NCBI RefSeq assembly: GCF_009865135.1
Contig: NZ_WWGH01000001.1
Coordinates: forward strand, 2,108,001-2,172,000
From: Streptomyces sp. SID8374
GTDB lineage: Bacteria > Actinomycetota > Actinomycetes > Streptomycetales > Streptomycetaceae
Reading direction: 5' to 3'
DNA: 64,000 nucleotides
The notes beneath the pieces were generated by a model. That model made no database searches. It was not told the DNA's origin and saw only the letters and a program-made list of their open reading frames with translations. How positions within the stretch are numbered: position 1 is the stretch's first letter; every line of letters starts with the position of its first letter. This document shows positions 7,426 to 15,828 of the stretch, piece after piece. The position numbers and the translations under genes are program-made.

Positions 7426-9045
7426 TTACTTCCTCTTCGACCTGGACAGCGCTCGGCGCAGCCGTGCGCCCACGCCGAGCTTCGGTTCCCACAGGGGAGC
7501 AGTGGTGATCACGAGCCGCCCCTTGGTGTTGGGGCTCGCCGCGACCCGGTGGGGAGTGGCGCTCCCCCACCGGCGGGCCAGCGGCATCGGCAGGCCCTCG
7601 GTGCGGACGGGGATCTCGTACGTGGCGCCCGCGACGTCGGCGTAGACGCGTACGCCGCGCTTGGCCCGGACGGACCCGACGGGGATGCGGGCGCTCAGCA
7701 GGGTCCCCGTGCCGTCCCCGGCGGGCTCCCTGGTGAACTCGCCGACCGCCTTCGGGCGCAGGGCGTCCTTCGGCAGCTTGCGGGCGCCGGGCTTGTCGGC
7801 GGTCTTCGGCAGGGCGCCCTGGGCGAGGGCGACGACGGCCGACGAGGTGTCACCGGTGATCCCGAGGCGCAGCTTCAGGGCGAGGGTGAGCTCCCCGCCG
7901 TTCTGCTCCCACTCCGCCGACTCCAGCTTCGTACCGTTCGCGAGCCTGCCCGCGACCGATTCCCGCGCCTCGTACCAGTGGTCGTCGAGGCCGACCGCCG
8001 GGTCCCGGAAGCCCGGGTAGAGCGCGAAGGCCCGCTTGCCCTCCAGGAGGAAGGGCGGCGCCCCGTGGGCCGTCTCGTCCGCGATGGCGCGGGTGAGTTC
8101 GTCGACGGCACCGCGCCGGGCGAGGCCGAAGCGGACCCGTCTCTTCACTCCGGTCGCTTCGCGCAGGCCGTCGGTGAAGTAGGCGTCCAGCAGAGCGGCC
8201 AGACCCTCGCAGACCTCCCGCCGCGTTTCGACGGGGAGGACGGGGAAGTCCTCGAGCAGCAGCTTGGACAGCTCCCACTCGAAGTGGCGCTTGAAGACGG
8301 CGTCGCGCTGCGGTCCGGCCTCGATGAGCCCGGCCGTGTGGTCCATGATCTTGGCGGTGCACCGGAGCCGGGCCAGGTGGTTCGCCCGGTAGGTGATGTT
8401 GCTCGCGTCGCCGCGCTTGACCGCGTAGTAGTACGTGTAGTCGCCCAGCACCGAGATCCTGCGGGCCCGGACGCACGCCTCGATGGTGAAGGGCTGGTCG
8501 CTGCCGACCGGCATGTCCTCCGGGAACCGCAGCTGGTGCTTCTCCACCAGTTCACGGCGGAACAGCTTGGTGTTGGCCAGCGTGAACGGCAGACTCGACG
8601 CGTACAGGCTGATGTCGGGGGAGGTCTCCGCGTAGAGCTTCTGGTGGACGTAGCGGCCGTTGGTGCCCACCATCTTGCCGACGACGACATCCGAGTCGTG
8701 CTCGTCGGCGTAGGAGACCATCCGTTCCAAGGCCTCGTCGCCCAGGTAGTCGTCGGAGCCGATGAAGTACACGAACCGGCCGGTCGCGACCTCCAGGGCA
8801 CGGTTGCTCGGCGCGGCCGGGCCACCGGAGTTCTCCTGGTGGAGGACCTTGACGACGCCGGGGTAGCGCTCGGCGAACCGGTCGAGTTCGGCACCGCTGT
8901 CGTCCGTCGACCCGTCGTCGACCGCCACGACCTCCAGCCGGTCCAGCCCGATGCTCTGCCGGACCAGGGAATTCAGGCACTCCGTCAGGTAGGGCATCGT
9001 GTTGTAGACCGCGACGACGACGCTGACGTCGGGGGTGGCACTCAT
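7426..9045 (-). CDS. GT2 glycosyltransferase, TarS-like teichoic acid decorating type
   Basis: A 539-residue protein. The N-terminal GT-A domain (about 1-310) has DDGS (43-46), the metal-binding SDD (97-99) and GSDQPF (182-187). The SGGP..PSN, TNGR..HQKLY and VGSDQPF segments closely recall TarS, the enzyme that adds GlcNAc to poly(ribitol phosphate) teichoic acid in staphylococci. A C-terminal all-beta region of about 200 residues follows, like the trimerisation part of TarS, and the protein ends in a basic tail. No signal peptide or membrane segment, so it acts in the cytoplasm. ATG 9045 overlaps the preceding stop (ATGA), so translation is coupled. The TarI-like gene at the left edge supports a teichoic-acid acceptor; donor sugar unknown. 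Confidence 0.85.
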   Translation of the reverse strand: MSATPDVSVVVAVYNTMPYLTECLNSLVRQSIGLDRLEVVAVDDGSTDDSGAELDRFAERYPGVVKVLHQENSGGPAAPSNRALEVATGRFVYFIGSDDYLGDEALERMVSYADEHDSDVVVGKMVGTNGRYVHQKLYAETSPDISLYASSLPFTLANTKLFRRELVEKHQLRFPEDMPVGSDQPFTIEACVRARRISVLGDYTYYYAVKRGDASNITYRANHLARLRCTAKIMDHTAGLIEAGPQRDAVFKRHFEWELSKLLLEDFPVLPVETRREVCEGLAALLDAYFTDGLREATGVKRRVRFGLARRGAVDELTRAIADETAHGAPPFLLEGKRAFALYPGFRDPAVGLDDHWYEARESVAGRLANGTKLESAEWEQNGGELTLALKLRLGITGDTSSAVVALAQGALPKTADKPGARKLPKDALRPKAVGEFTREPAGDGTGTLLSARIPVGSVRAKRGVRVYADVAGATYEIPVRTEGLPMPLARRWGSATPHRVAASPNTKGRLVITTAPLWEPKLGVGARLRRALSRSKRK

Positions 9046-10628
9046 CCTCGGGGGCCCGCCTTCTTCACATCGGAAAGCAGTCGCGTGTACAGGCCGTCCA
9101 GCACCTCTGCCTGGGCCTCCCAGGTCCAGGTGTCCAGCATCCCCGGCCTGTCGTAGGCCGCGGTGTAGCGGTCCGGGTCGGCGAGGACCTGCTTGATCGC
9201 GCGGGCCAGGTCCGGGACGTCCTCGGCGACGCAGACCTCGCCCTGCCCGGTGGTGCGGACGACCTCGGACATGGTCTTCACATCGCTGACCACCAGGGGC
9301 AGCCGGGCGTGCGAGTACTCGAAGAACTTGGTGATCAGGGCAATCTCGTGGTTCGGCCAGTGGTGGATCGGGATGCAGCCCACGTTCGCGGCCGACAGGA
9401 AGCGGACCACCTGCCAGTGCGGGACGTAGGGCACGACGTGCAGCCGGTCGCCCGCGCCGAGTTCCTCGGCCCTCGCCTGAAGCCCCTTGATGTACGCGGC
9501 CGCGGGCCGGGGGACGACCAGCGCCATGTGCACCCCGTCCAGCGCGGGCAGCGCCTCGACCATGTCGCCCAGACCGCGCTGCGGGCCGGGCGATCCGCTG
9601 TAGACGGCCAGCGGGACATCGGGGCCGATGCCGCACAGCTCACGGAGGTCGGGAACGGGATCGTTCTCCTCGCCCTCGCGCACCTCGACGGGGCGGTCCG
9701 GTGCGTTGAGGACGACGGTGGGCCGCTCCGTGAGCCCGTGCCGCTCGCGCAGGAGGTCACCGAGCCCTTCGGAGACCGTGACGACGGCGTCGGCGAAGGG
9801 GGCGTACTCGCTCTCGTGTGCCGTGTTGCCCGGGATCCAGTGGGCGTTGTCCTCCCAGGGGCGCACGCCGGGCAGGAACTCGTGGGCGTCCCACACCAGC
9901 TTGACCTGGCGTCCCTTGGCCCTCGCTCGTATCGCGGCGCGGGCGCCCACGCCGAGCATGCGGAAGTCGTTGGCGTGGATGAGGTCGGGCTTGAGGGCGT
10001 CGATCTCCTTGCCGTACGTCAGCTCGTAGTCCCACAGGACGGGTTCGAGTCGGCGCCAGGCCCGCTTGCCCTTGGCCGCCTTCCAGAACGCGGTGAACGC
10101 ACGGTCCAGCGGGCCGTGCAGCGCACGCCCGGCGCGCTGGGCCTCGGCCGTCTGGTTCGAGCGGAAGGCGACCCATCGCTGCACGATCCGGGAGACCGGT
10201 CCGGCGACGACCAGACGGGCCTTCTCGGACTTGCGGAACAGCGGGGAGCCCACAGCCTGCGGGGCGACCTTGAGTGCCGCACGCCGGGTCATGACGTCCG
10301 CGCGCCACGCCTTCACCCACTGCCGCCGGTAGGCCCCGAGGGGGCCCGGCGGGTACGCCAGCGGCCGGCGCAACGGGGAGCGGTGCCGCTCGGCGTGCCG
10401 CTTGGCCAGGGGGGTCTTCAGCGGCAGCAGCCGCACCTGCGCGTCGCCGAGCTTCCAGCTGCGCCCGTTGCCGCTGCGCACCAAGCCGAGCAGGGTGACG
10501 TCCCAGCCGGCCGCGGCCATGGACTCCGCGGCCTTCTGCACCCGGGAGTCACCGTCGACCTTGTTGTCGACCAGCATGACGACCCGGCCCCGGCGGGACC
10601 CGCCGTCCGACATGTCCTGCGCTTCCAT
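9042..10628 (-). CDS. GT-B (GT4-like) glycosyltransferase
   Basis: A 528-residue glycosyltransferase. The N-terminal Rossmann half opens with RVVMLVDNKVDGDSRVQKAA and contains DLIHANDFR and VWDAHE. The C-terminal half has the GT4 donor-site pattern VYSGSPGPQRGL and later ITKFFEYSHARLPLVVSD. A long basic insert lies between the first strand-helix units. It is a clear paralogue of the first half of the gene at 10649. Start: ATG 10628 has AGAAAGG 6-7 nt upstream; a GTG at 10652 overlapping the previous stop (GTGA) adds 8 residues and is nearly as plausible. Soluble, probably membrane-associated through basic residues. Middle gene of the island operon; acceptor and donor cannot be assigned. Confidence 0.85.
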   Translation of the reverse strand: MEAQDMSDGGSRRGRVVMLVDNKVDGDSRVQKAAESMAAAGWDVTLLGLVRSGNGRSWKLGDAQVRLLPLKTPLAKRHAERHRSPLRRPLAYPPGPLGAYRRQWVKAWRADVMTRRAALKVAPQAVGSPLFRKSEKARLVVAGPVSRIVQRWVAFRSNQTAEAQRAGRALHGPLDRAFTAFWKAAKGKRAWRRLEPVLWDYELTYGKEIDALKPDLIHANDFRMLGVGARAAIRARAKGRQVKLVWDAHEFLPGVRPWEDNAHWIPGNTAHESEYAPFADAVVTVSEGLGDLLRERHGLTERPTVVLNAPDRPVEVREGEENDPVPDLRELCGIGPDVPLAVYSGSPGPQRGLGDMVEALPALDGVHMALVVPRPAAAYIKGLQARAEELGAGDRLHVVPYVPHWQVVRFLSAANVGCIPIHHWPNHEIALITKFFEYSHARLPLVVSDVKTMSEVVRTTGQGEVCVAEDVPDLARAIKQVLADPDRYTAAYDRPGMLDTWTWEAQAEVLDGLYTRLLSDVKKAGPRG

Positions 10629-10648
10629 CAACAGCCTTTCTGGACCGT

Positions 10649-13243
10649 TCACTTCAGGAATCCACCCAGCACCTGGGCGGTCCAGGCTCCGTCATGGTAG
10701 GTGTGGGCGAACTCGACCGACGCCCGCCCGATCGCGGCTGTGCCCTCCCGGTCCTCCAGCAGGGCGCCCAGCACCTCACGGAGGGTGTCGGGGGTGGCGT
10801 TGACGATGGGCAGCTGGCCCTGTGTGGCCGTCCTCACCGTTTCACTGATGTAGCCGACCACAGGTTTGCCCGCCGCCATCGCCTCCACCGCGAAGGTGCC
10901 GTAACTGCCGGTGGTGAACTGGTCCAGGACCAGGTCCGCCGACTTGACCAGCTCCTGCATCTCGCTCCAGGGGACCCCCTCGGCGAGCCGGAAGTCGATC
11001 ACTCCCTTGTCGTGGAGCTCCGTCAGCACCGGCATGATCCGGTCGGTGCCCTTGGTCCACCGCTTGGAGGGAGCGTGCAGCACGATGGGCCGCTCCCGCT
11101 CCATCACCGGCCGGTCGTCGGACCAGGAGGCCACGTCGACCACCAAGGGCGCCCACTGCGCGGTCGGCAGGTCCTCCAGCAGGTCGGGCGTGGTGACGAA
11201 GAGCGGCAGTCCGCTTCTCTCGGCGATCTTGAGATTGTTGCGGGCCTTCGTCTGGAGCTTCTCCGCTATTCCCTCGGGGGCGTCGCGGAAGAGGGAGAAC
11301 TCGTGGCGCTCCAGGTGGCGGGCCGGGTCCCGGATCTCGCTGCCGTGGGCCAGCAGGGCCACCTTGATCCGGGCCTTGCGCAGCGCGGCGAGGTCACCCT
11401 GGATCGAGTTGCCGTTGAGCTGGCCGAAGAGCGGCTGGAACGCGTCGACCAGCACATGGGTGTAGCGGCCGATAACCCGCTTGACCTGCTCCAGCTGTAC
11501 GTCGAGTTCGGCGAGGCTCGCGGCGTCGACGTAGACGTCGGCGGGGTAGTCGAACGACTGGGGAAGCTGGTTCATGACGACTTCGACCGAGACGTCCGGG
11601 TTGGCCTGGGTGAGCGCCTGGGCGAACGCGGCGCCCTGCCCGGCGTAGTTGGCCGGGCCGAGACCGAGCTTGATCCGGGTCGGCCCCAGCTTCCGCCAGG
11701 TCGGCTCGGTGCCCTCGCCCGAGGTCTTCACCGGGCGGTTGAGCCCGGGGGTCTCCTGCACGGTCCACGGCACGTCCGTGCGCGGGCCGGGCGGCGTCTT
11801 CTTCGACAGCGAACGGTAGAGCTCCAGCAGGGCGGCGCTCTGCTGCTCCCAGGAGAGGTCTTTGAGCACGTCCTCGGTGATGTGCCCGGCCAGCTCCCGG
11901 CGCCTGCTCAGCGCGTCCCGGGCGGCGGCCACGAAGGTCTTCGGGTCGTCCCAGGTGAAGACCGTACCGAGCCCCTTCTCCTCGACGTAGGCCTTGATGA
12001 CCCGCACGTCGCTGGTGACCAGCGGGAGCCCGGCCTGCAGGTACTCGGCCACCTTGGTGGGCAGTGAGACCTCGCAGTTGGGCACCCGGCGGAACGGGGT
12101 GAGGCCCACGTCGGCGGAAGAGAGGTAGTCGGCGACCTCGTGCTGGAGCACGTACGGCACGAGGTGGATGCGATCCCGCACGCCGAGCGACCGCGCCGTC
12201 TCCAGCAGCTCCTCCAGCAGCGGGGTGACCCGGCTGGAGACGATCGCCAGGTGTACGCCGGGCAGCTCGGGGAGCCCGTCGATGACGGCGTCCACCCCGC
12301 GCTCGGGACCGAGCCAGCCGGAATAGACCATCAGCGGCACGTCGGGGTCCAGGCCGCAGGACTCGCGGACCGACAGCCCGGAGCGGCCGGAGCCGATCAC
12401 CTCACGCACCGGTGAGTTGCCCACCACCACGGGGGGGCGGGCGAGCTTGTGGTCGGTGGTGAGGAGTTCGGCGAGCTGGCTGGAGACCGTGACGACCGCG
12501 TCGGCGCGCCCGATGAACTCGTCCTCGGCCGCCGGGAAGGCGTAGGCCTGGCGGCGGTTGGGCCATTCGACACCCCGGACGTACTCGTGCGCGTCGTAGA
12601 TCCAGACACAGCGGTTTCCGGCCGCACGCAGCCGGGCCGCGCTGCGGGCGGCGGTGACGATGGTGGTGGCGTCGTTGGCGTGGATGACGTCCGGCTTGAG
12701 CTTCTCCAGCACCGGGCCGAAGGCCAGGTCGATGTCGACGAGCTGTGGCCAGTCACGGGCCCAGTCACGGACCGGAGCGGGATCCTTGGGCGTCTCGTTG
12801 CGCCGTTCCTCCCAGTTGAACGCGCGCACGCGCAGCTGGTGGAGGGCGCGGCGGGCCCGCAGCACGGTCTTCAGGGACGCCTTCCGGGGCCCCTTCGCCC
12901 AGGCCGACTCCGCGGACTTCTGGCGGACCCATGCGCGGTAGGAGGCCTGGTACCGGTTCAGCTCGTTCTGGTCCCGGATACCGAACTGCGTCACCGAGCC
13001 GCGCAGCGGACGGGCCCTGCGCCCGTTCACCGAGCGCTTGAACTCATTGGTGACGGGCACCTTGATCACGTCGATCGGGCCCATCCTGGAGCGCACGACC
13101 CGCTTGGTGGCGCTCCGCCCTATCAGGGTGACGTCCCAACCGTCCCGGGCCGCGGCGACAGCCGTCTTCTGCACCCGGGAGTCGCCCGCGACACCATTCG
13201 CGACGATCACTGCGAGCCGCGGGCGGCGGGCAGGGGATTCCAT
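10649..13243 (-). CDS. Double-module glycosyltransferase, two GT-B units in one chain
   Basis: An 864-residue protein made of two GT-B glycosyltransferases. Module 1 (about 1-495) starts PRLAVIVANGVAGDSRVQK, has DVIHANDATT and YDAHEY, and the donor-site stretch VYSGWLGPERGVD; it is a paralogue of the gene at 9042. Module 2 (about 530-864) has a reduced N-terminal half and a complete C-terminal half with HAPSKRWTKGTD, LVLDQFTTGSYGTFAVEAMAAGKPVVGY, the E..A.GKP signature of GT4. Such a fusion could add two residues of a repeat unit in turn. The start is ATG 13243 with GGAGGAAG upstream; the frame to 13321 lacks a site. It overlaps or abuts the next gene. Cytoplasmic. Confidence 0.85.
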   Translation of the reverse strand: MESPARRPRLAVIVANGVAGDSRVQKTAVAAARDGWDVTLIGRSATKRVVRSRMGPIDVIKVPVTNEFKRSVNGRRARPLRGSVTQFGIRDQNELNRYQASYRAWVRQKSAESAWAKGPRKASLKTVLRARRALHQLRVRAFNWEERRNETPKDPAPVRDWARDWPQLVDIDLAFGPVLEKLKPDVIHANDATTIVTAARSAARLRAAGNRCVWIYDAHEYVRGVEWPNRRQAYAFPAAEDEFIGRADAVVTVSSQLAELLTTDHKLARPPVVVGNSPVREVIGSGRSGLSVRESCGLDPDVPLMVYSGWLGPERGVDAVIDGLPELPGVHLAIVSSRVTPLLEELLETARSLGVRDRIHLVPYVLQHEVADYLSSADVGLTPFRRVPNCEVSLPTKVAEYLQAGLPLVTSDVRVIKAYVEEKGLGTVFTWDDPKTFVAAARDALSRRRELAGHITEDVLKDLSWEQQSAALLELYRSLSKKTPPGPRTDVPWTVQETPGLNRPVKTSGEGTEPTWRKLGPTRIKLGLGPANYAGQGAAFAQALTQANPDVSVEVVMNQLPQSFDYPADVYVDAASLAELDVQLEQVKRVIGRYTHVLVDAFQPLFGQLNGNSIQGDLAALRKARIKVALLAHGSEIRDPARHLERHEFSLFRDAPEGIAEKLQTKARNNLKIAERSGLPLFVTTPDLLEDLPTAQWAPLVVDVASWSDDRPVMERERPIVLHAPSKRWTKGTDRIMPVLTELHDKGVIDFRLAEGVPWSEMQELVKSADLVLDQFTTGSYGTFAVEAMAAGKPVVGYISETVRTATQGQLPIVNATPDTLREVLGALLEDREGTAAIGRASVEFAHTYHDGAWTAQVLGGFLK

Positions 13244-13358
13244 TACGTGCTTCCTCCAGTGAAAGCAGGCGGGTCCGGGCGGGGGGCCTGCGAAGCCCCC
13301 CGCCCGGAACGTCAGCGGCACACCGTGTCGCCGGGCAACCGGCCTGTCGTGCCGAGTC

Positions 13359-14369
13359 TCAGGGGGTGGTGCTGATGGCTTCGGGCCGTACGGTCACGCC
13401 CCGGGTCGCCGACTCGATGACCGCGGCGGCCACCTCGACCGTCCGCAGCCCCTGGCGCAAGGTGCAGATGTCGGCGGGCTTGCCCTGTACAGCGTCGCGG
13501 AAGAGCTCGTGCTCGACAAGCAACGGCTCGCGCTTGGGGATGGCGTAACGGATCATGTCGCCCTCGGAGACCCCGCGGAAGGCGCGCAGCGCCTCCCACT
13601 CGGTGGTGACCGCGGCGTTGGAGTGGAAGGTGAGGTCGGCGGTGAGGGTGTCGGCGATGAAGCAGCCGCGCTCGCCGGTGACCGAGGTGAACCGCTCCTT
13701 GAGCGGGCTCAGCCAGTTGACCAGGTGGTTGACCATCGTGCCGTCGGAGAGCTGGCCGACGGCGGAGACCATGTCCTCGTGCGGGCGGCCCGACTTGGAG
13801 ACGGTGTGGGCGGCGATCGAGGTGTACGTCCGGCCGGTGACCCAGCCCGTCAGGTCGATGTCGTGGGTGGCGAGGTCCTTGACCACGCCGACATCGGCGA
13901 TGCGGTGCGGGAAGGGGCCCTGGCGGCGGGTGACGACCTGGTAGACGTCGCCCAGCTCGCCGGCCTCCAGGCGGGCGCGGAGCGAGAGCAGGGCCGGGTT
14001 GCAGCGTTCGATGTGGCCGACGCCCGCGACCAGGTCGCGGGACTCGAACGCCTCGACGAGGCGGCGGGCGCCCTCGACGGTGTCCGCGAGCGGCTTCTCG
14101 ATCAGGGCGCAGACACCGGCGTCGGCGAGCTGGAGGCCGACCTCCTCGTGTAGGCCGGTGGGGCAGGCGACGACGGCGTAGTCGATGCCCAGGCCGATGA
14201 GTTCCTCGACGGTGGACAGCACGGGGGCACCCTGCGCCCAGCCGTTCTTGTCGCCCATCGGGTCGACGACGCCGACCAGCTCCACGCCCTCCAGTCCGGC
14301 GAGGATGCGGGCGTGGTGGCGGCCCATGGAGCCGAGGCCGATGAGCCCGGCCTTCAGTACGGCGCTCAC
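13359..14369 (-). CDS. Gfo/Idh/MocA oxidoreductase, WbpB/WlbA-like sugar 3-dehydrogenase
   Basis: A 336-residue NAD(H)-dependent oxidoreductase: Rossmann GLGSMG (11-16), EKP (91-93) and VKDLATHDIDL (163-173), the last resembling the catalytic segment of WlbA/WbpB. These enzymes oxidise C3 of UDP-N-acetylglucosaminuronate so that an aminotransferase can place an amino group there. That partner is the gene directly upstream; the two overlap by GTGA, with the GTG start at 14369 inside the stop of the aminotransferase. Length is normal. An inositol-dehydrogenase-like role is possible by family alone, but the pairing with DegT, 6-dehydrogenase and N-acetyltransferase argues for the UDP-sugar route. 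Confidence 0.85.
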   Translation of the reverse strand: MSAVLKAGLIGLGSMGRHHARILAGLEGVELVGVVDPMGDKNGWAQGAPVLSTVEELIGLGIDYAVVACPTGLHEEVGLQLADAGVCALIEKPLADTVEGARRLVEAFESRDLVAGVGHIERCNPALLSLRARLEAGELGDVYQVVTRRQGPFPHRIADVGVVKDLATHDIDLTGWVTGRTYTSIAAHTVSKSGRPHEDMVSAVGQLSDGTMVNHLVNWLSPLKERFTSVTGERGCFIADTLTADLTFHSNAAVTTEWEALRAFRGVSEGDMIRYAIPKREPLLVEHELFRDAVQGKPADICTLRQGLRTVEVAAAVIESATRGVTVRPEAISTTP

Positions 14370-15484
14370 AGGTTCTCCCCCAGGGAGTTCACGGCGGTCA
14401 CGATGCGCTCCAGGTCGTTCTGGGTGAGCGAGGGGTGGACGGGGAGCGAGACGACCTCGGCGGCCGCCTTCTCGGTCTCGGGCAGGTCCCAGGTGCGGCC
14501 CGCCTTCTGGTCCGGCTCCCAGTAGGGCTTGAGGCGGTGGATCGGGGTCGGGTAGTAGACCGCGTTGCCGATGCCCGCCTCGGTGAGCTTGGCCATCGCG
14601 GCGTCCCGGTCGCCCCGGATCCGCACGGTGTACTGGTGGTAGATGTGCCGGGCGCCCTCGGCGACCGGCGGCAGGGTGACGCTCGGGGCGGTGATGTTGG
14701 CGTCGAGGTAGGCGGCGTTGGCGCGGCGCTGCTCGGTCCAGCCCTCGACCTTGGCGAGCTGGACACGGCCGACGGCCGCGTTCACGTCGGTCATCCGCAT
14801 GTTGGCGCCGACGATCTCGTTGGCGTACCGCTGCTCCATGCCCTGGTTGCGCAGGAGGCGCAGCGTACGGGCGAGTTCGGCGTCGGCCGTGGAGACCATG
14901 CCGCCCTCCAGGGAGTGCATGTTCTTGGTCGGGTAGAAGCTGAACGTGCCGCCCGCGCCGAACGCGCCGACCGGGGTGCCGTTCAGCGCCGCCGTGTGGG
15001 CCTGGCAGGCGTCCTCGACCACGGCGAGACGGTGCTTCTCGGCGATCGGCATGAGCTTGTCCATCGCGGCGGGGTGGCCGTAGAGGTGGACCGGCATGAT
15101 CGCGGCGGTGCGCGGGGTGATCGCGGCTTCGACGGCTGCCGGGTCGAGGCCGAAGCTGCCCGGCTCGATGTCGGCGAAGACCGCGTCGGCGCCGACCAGG
15201 CGGACCGCGTTGGCGGAGGCCGCGAAGGAGAACGAGGGGACGATCACCTCGTCGCCGGGGCCGATCCCCAGCGCCAGGAGCAGCAGATGCAGGGCCGAGG
15301 TACCGGAGTTGACGGCGACGCAGTGCCTGCCGTCGACCAGCCGGGAGAAGCCCTCCTCGAAGGCCGCGACCTCGGGCCCCTGCACGACCCGGCCGCTGCG
15401 CAGCACGCGTACGGCGGCCTCGATCTCGTCTTCCCCGATGACCGGACGGGCAGCAGGGATCGGCTGCTCGTTGATGCTCGTCAT
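14366..15484 (-). CDS. DegT/DnrJ/EryC1/StrS aminotransferase, WbpE-like
   Basis: A 372-residue PLP-dependent sugar aminotransferase. D158 in VVEDACQAH binds the pyridine nitrogen, K187 in FSFYPTKNMH is the Schiff-base lysine, and NSGTSALH (59-66) binds phosphate. The family transaminates keto sugars linked to nucleotides. Here the substrate is probably the 3-keto UDP-GlcNAcA made by the next gene, giving the 3-amino sugar that the acetyltransferase at 4156 would acetylate. The start is ATG 15484 with an excellent AAGGAGG site; the frame to 15508 is less likely. First gene of the minus-strand island operon. Confidence 0.9.
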   Translation of the reverse strand: MTSINEQPIPAARPVIGEDEIEAAVRVLRSGRVVQGPEVAAFEEGFSRLVDGRHCVAVNSGTSALHLLLLALGIGPGDEVIVPSFSFAASANAVRLVGADAVFADIEPGSFGLDPAAVEAAITPRTAAIMPVHLYGHPAAMDKLMPIAEKHRLAVVEDACQAHTAALNGTPVGAFGAGGTFSFYPTKNMHSLEGGMVSTADAELARTLRLLRNQGMEQRYANEIVGANMRMTDVNAAVGRVQLAKVEGWTEQRRANAAYLDANITAPSVTLPPVAEGARHIYHQYTVRIRGDRDAAMAKLTEAGIGNAVYYPTPIHRLKPYWEPDQKAGRTWDLPETEKAAAEVVSLPVHPSLTQNDLERIVTAVNSLGENL

Positions 15485-15685
15485 GGACGTCCTCCTTGAA
15501 CACCGCAAGAGCTCGTTACAGGGCAGAGCTCTTGGGGTGCGGGACGTCTTACGAGGCCGCGCGAAACCCCACCGGCGCGATGCCGACGCCCTGCCGAGGA
15601 ATCTGGTCCGGCCTGTCGTTCACCGGGCCGGTCACCGGTTGTAGTTTTCTGTGAAGAATCCTGACAGCCCAGCAACCGCCGTCAC

Positions 15686-15707
15686 ATTATCAGGGATTTC
15701 TCATCCC
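15686..15707 (-). promoter_or_regulatory. Possible promoter and operator of the glycan operon
   Basis: A minus-strand GATAAT (15691-15686), a fair -10, lies about 200 bp before the first operon gene. Immediately upstream of it, inside the would-be spacer, is a perfect inverted repeat GGGAT-N5-ATCCC (15693-15707) that could bind a repressor. The -35 position does not match consensus. The rest of the 15509-15828 gap holds only the rne terminator. Confidence 0.35.
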
Positions 15708-15753
15708 ATTTCGGGCCCGTTAACCGGTCACTGCATCAGTTCTGAAACAAAGC

Positions 15754-15790
15754 CCGTGGCCCGCCCCGAATGTATCGGAGCGGGCCACGG
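15754..15790 (-). terminator. Terminator of the RNase E/G gene
   Basis: Perfect 11-bp arms (15754-15764 and 15780-15790) enclose a further 4-bp stem, with one unpaired base on each side. It lies about 40 bp past the stop codon of the RNase E gene. It insulates the island operon from rne read-through. Confidence 0.8.
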
Positions 15791-15828
15791 ACAATGAACG
15801 ACCGATTACGGATTCGGTGTCAGGTACG

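Noticed and set aside
9042..9636. Open frame extending the GT2 upstream to 9636
   Set aside because: It overlaps the GT-B gene entirely and the added residues are Arg/Ala-rich frame shadow; the ATG at 9045 is coupled by ATGA.
3135..15484. A secondary-metabolite gene cluster
   Set aside because: The DegT and GT genes could suggest it, but there is no PKS, NRPS, terpene or RiPP core enzyme. The set fits a surface-glycan pathway.
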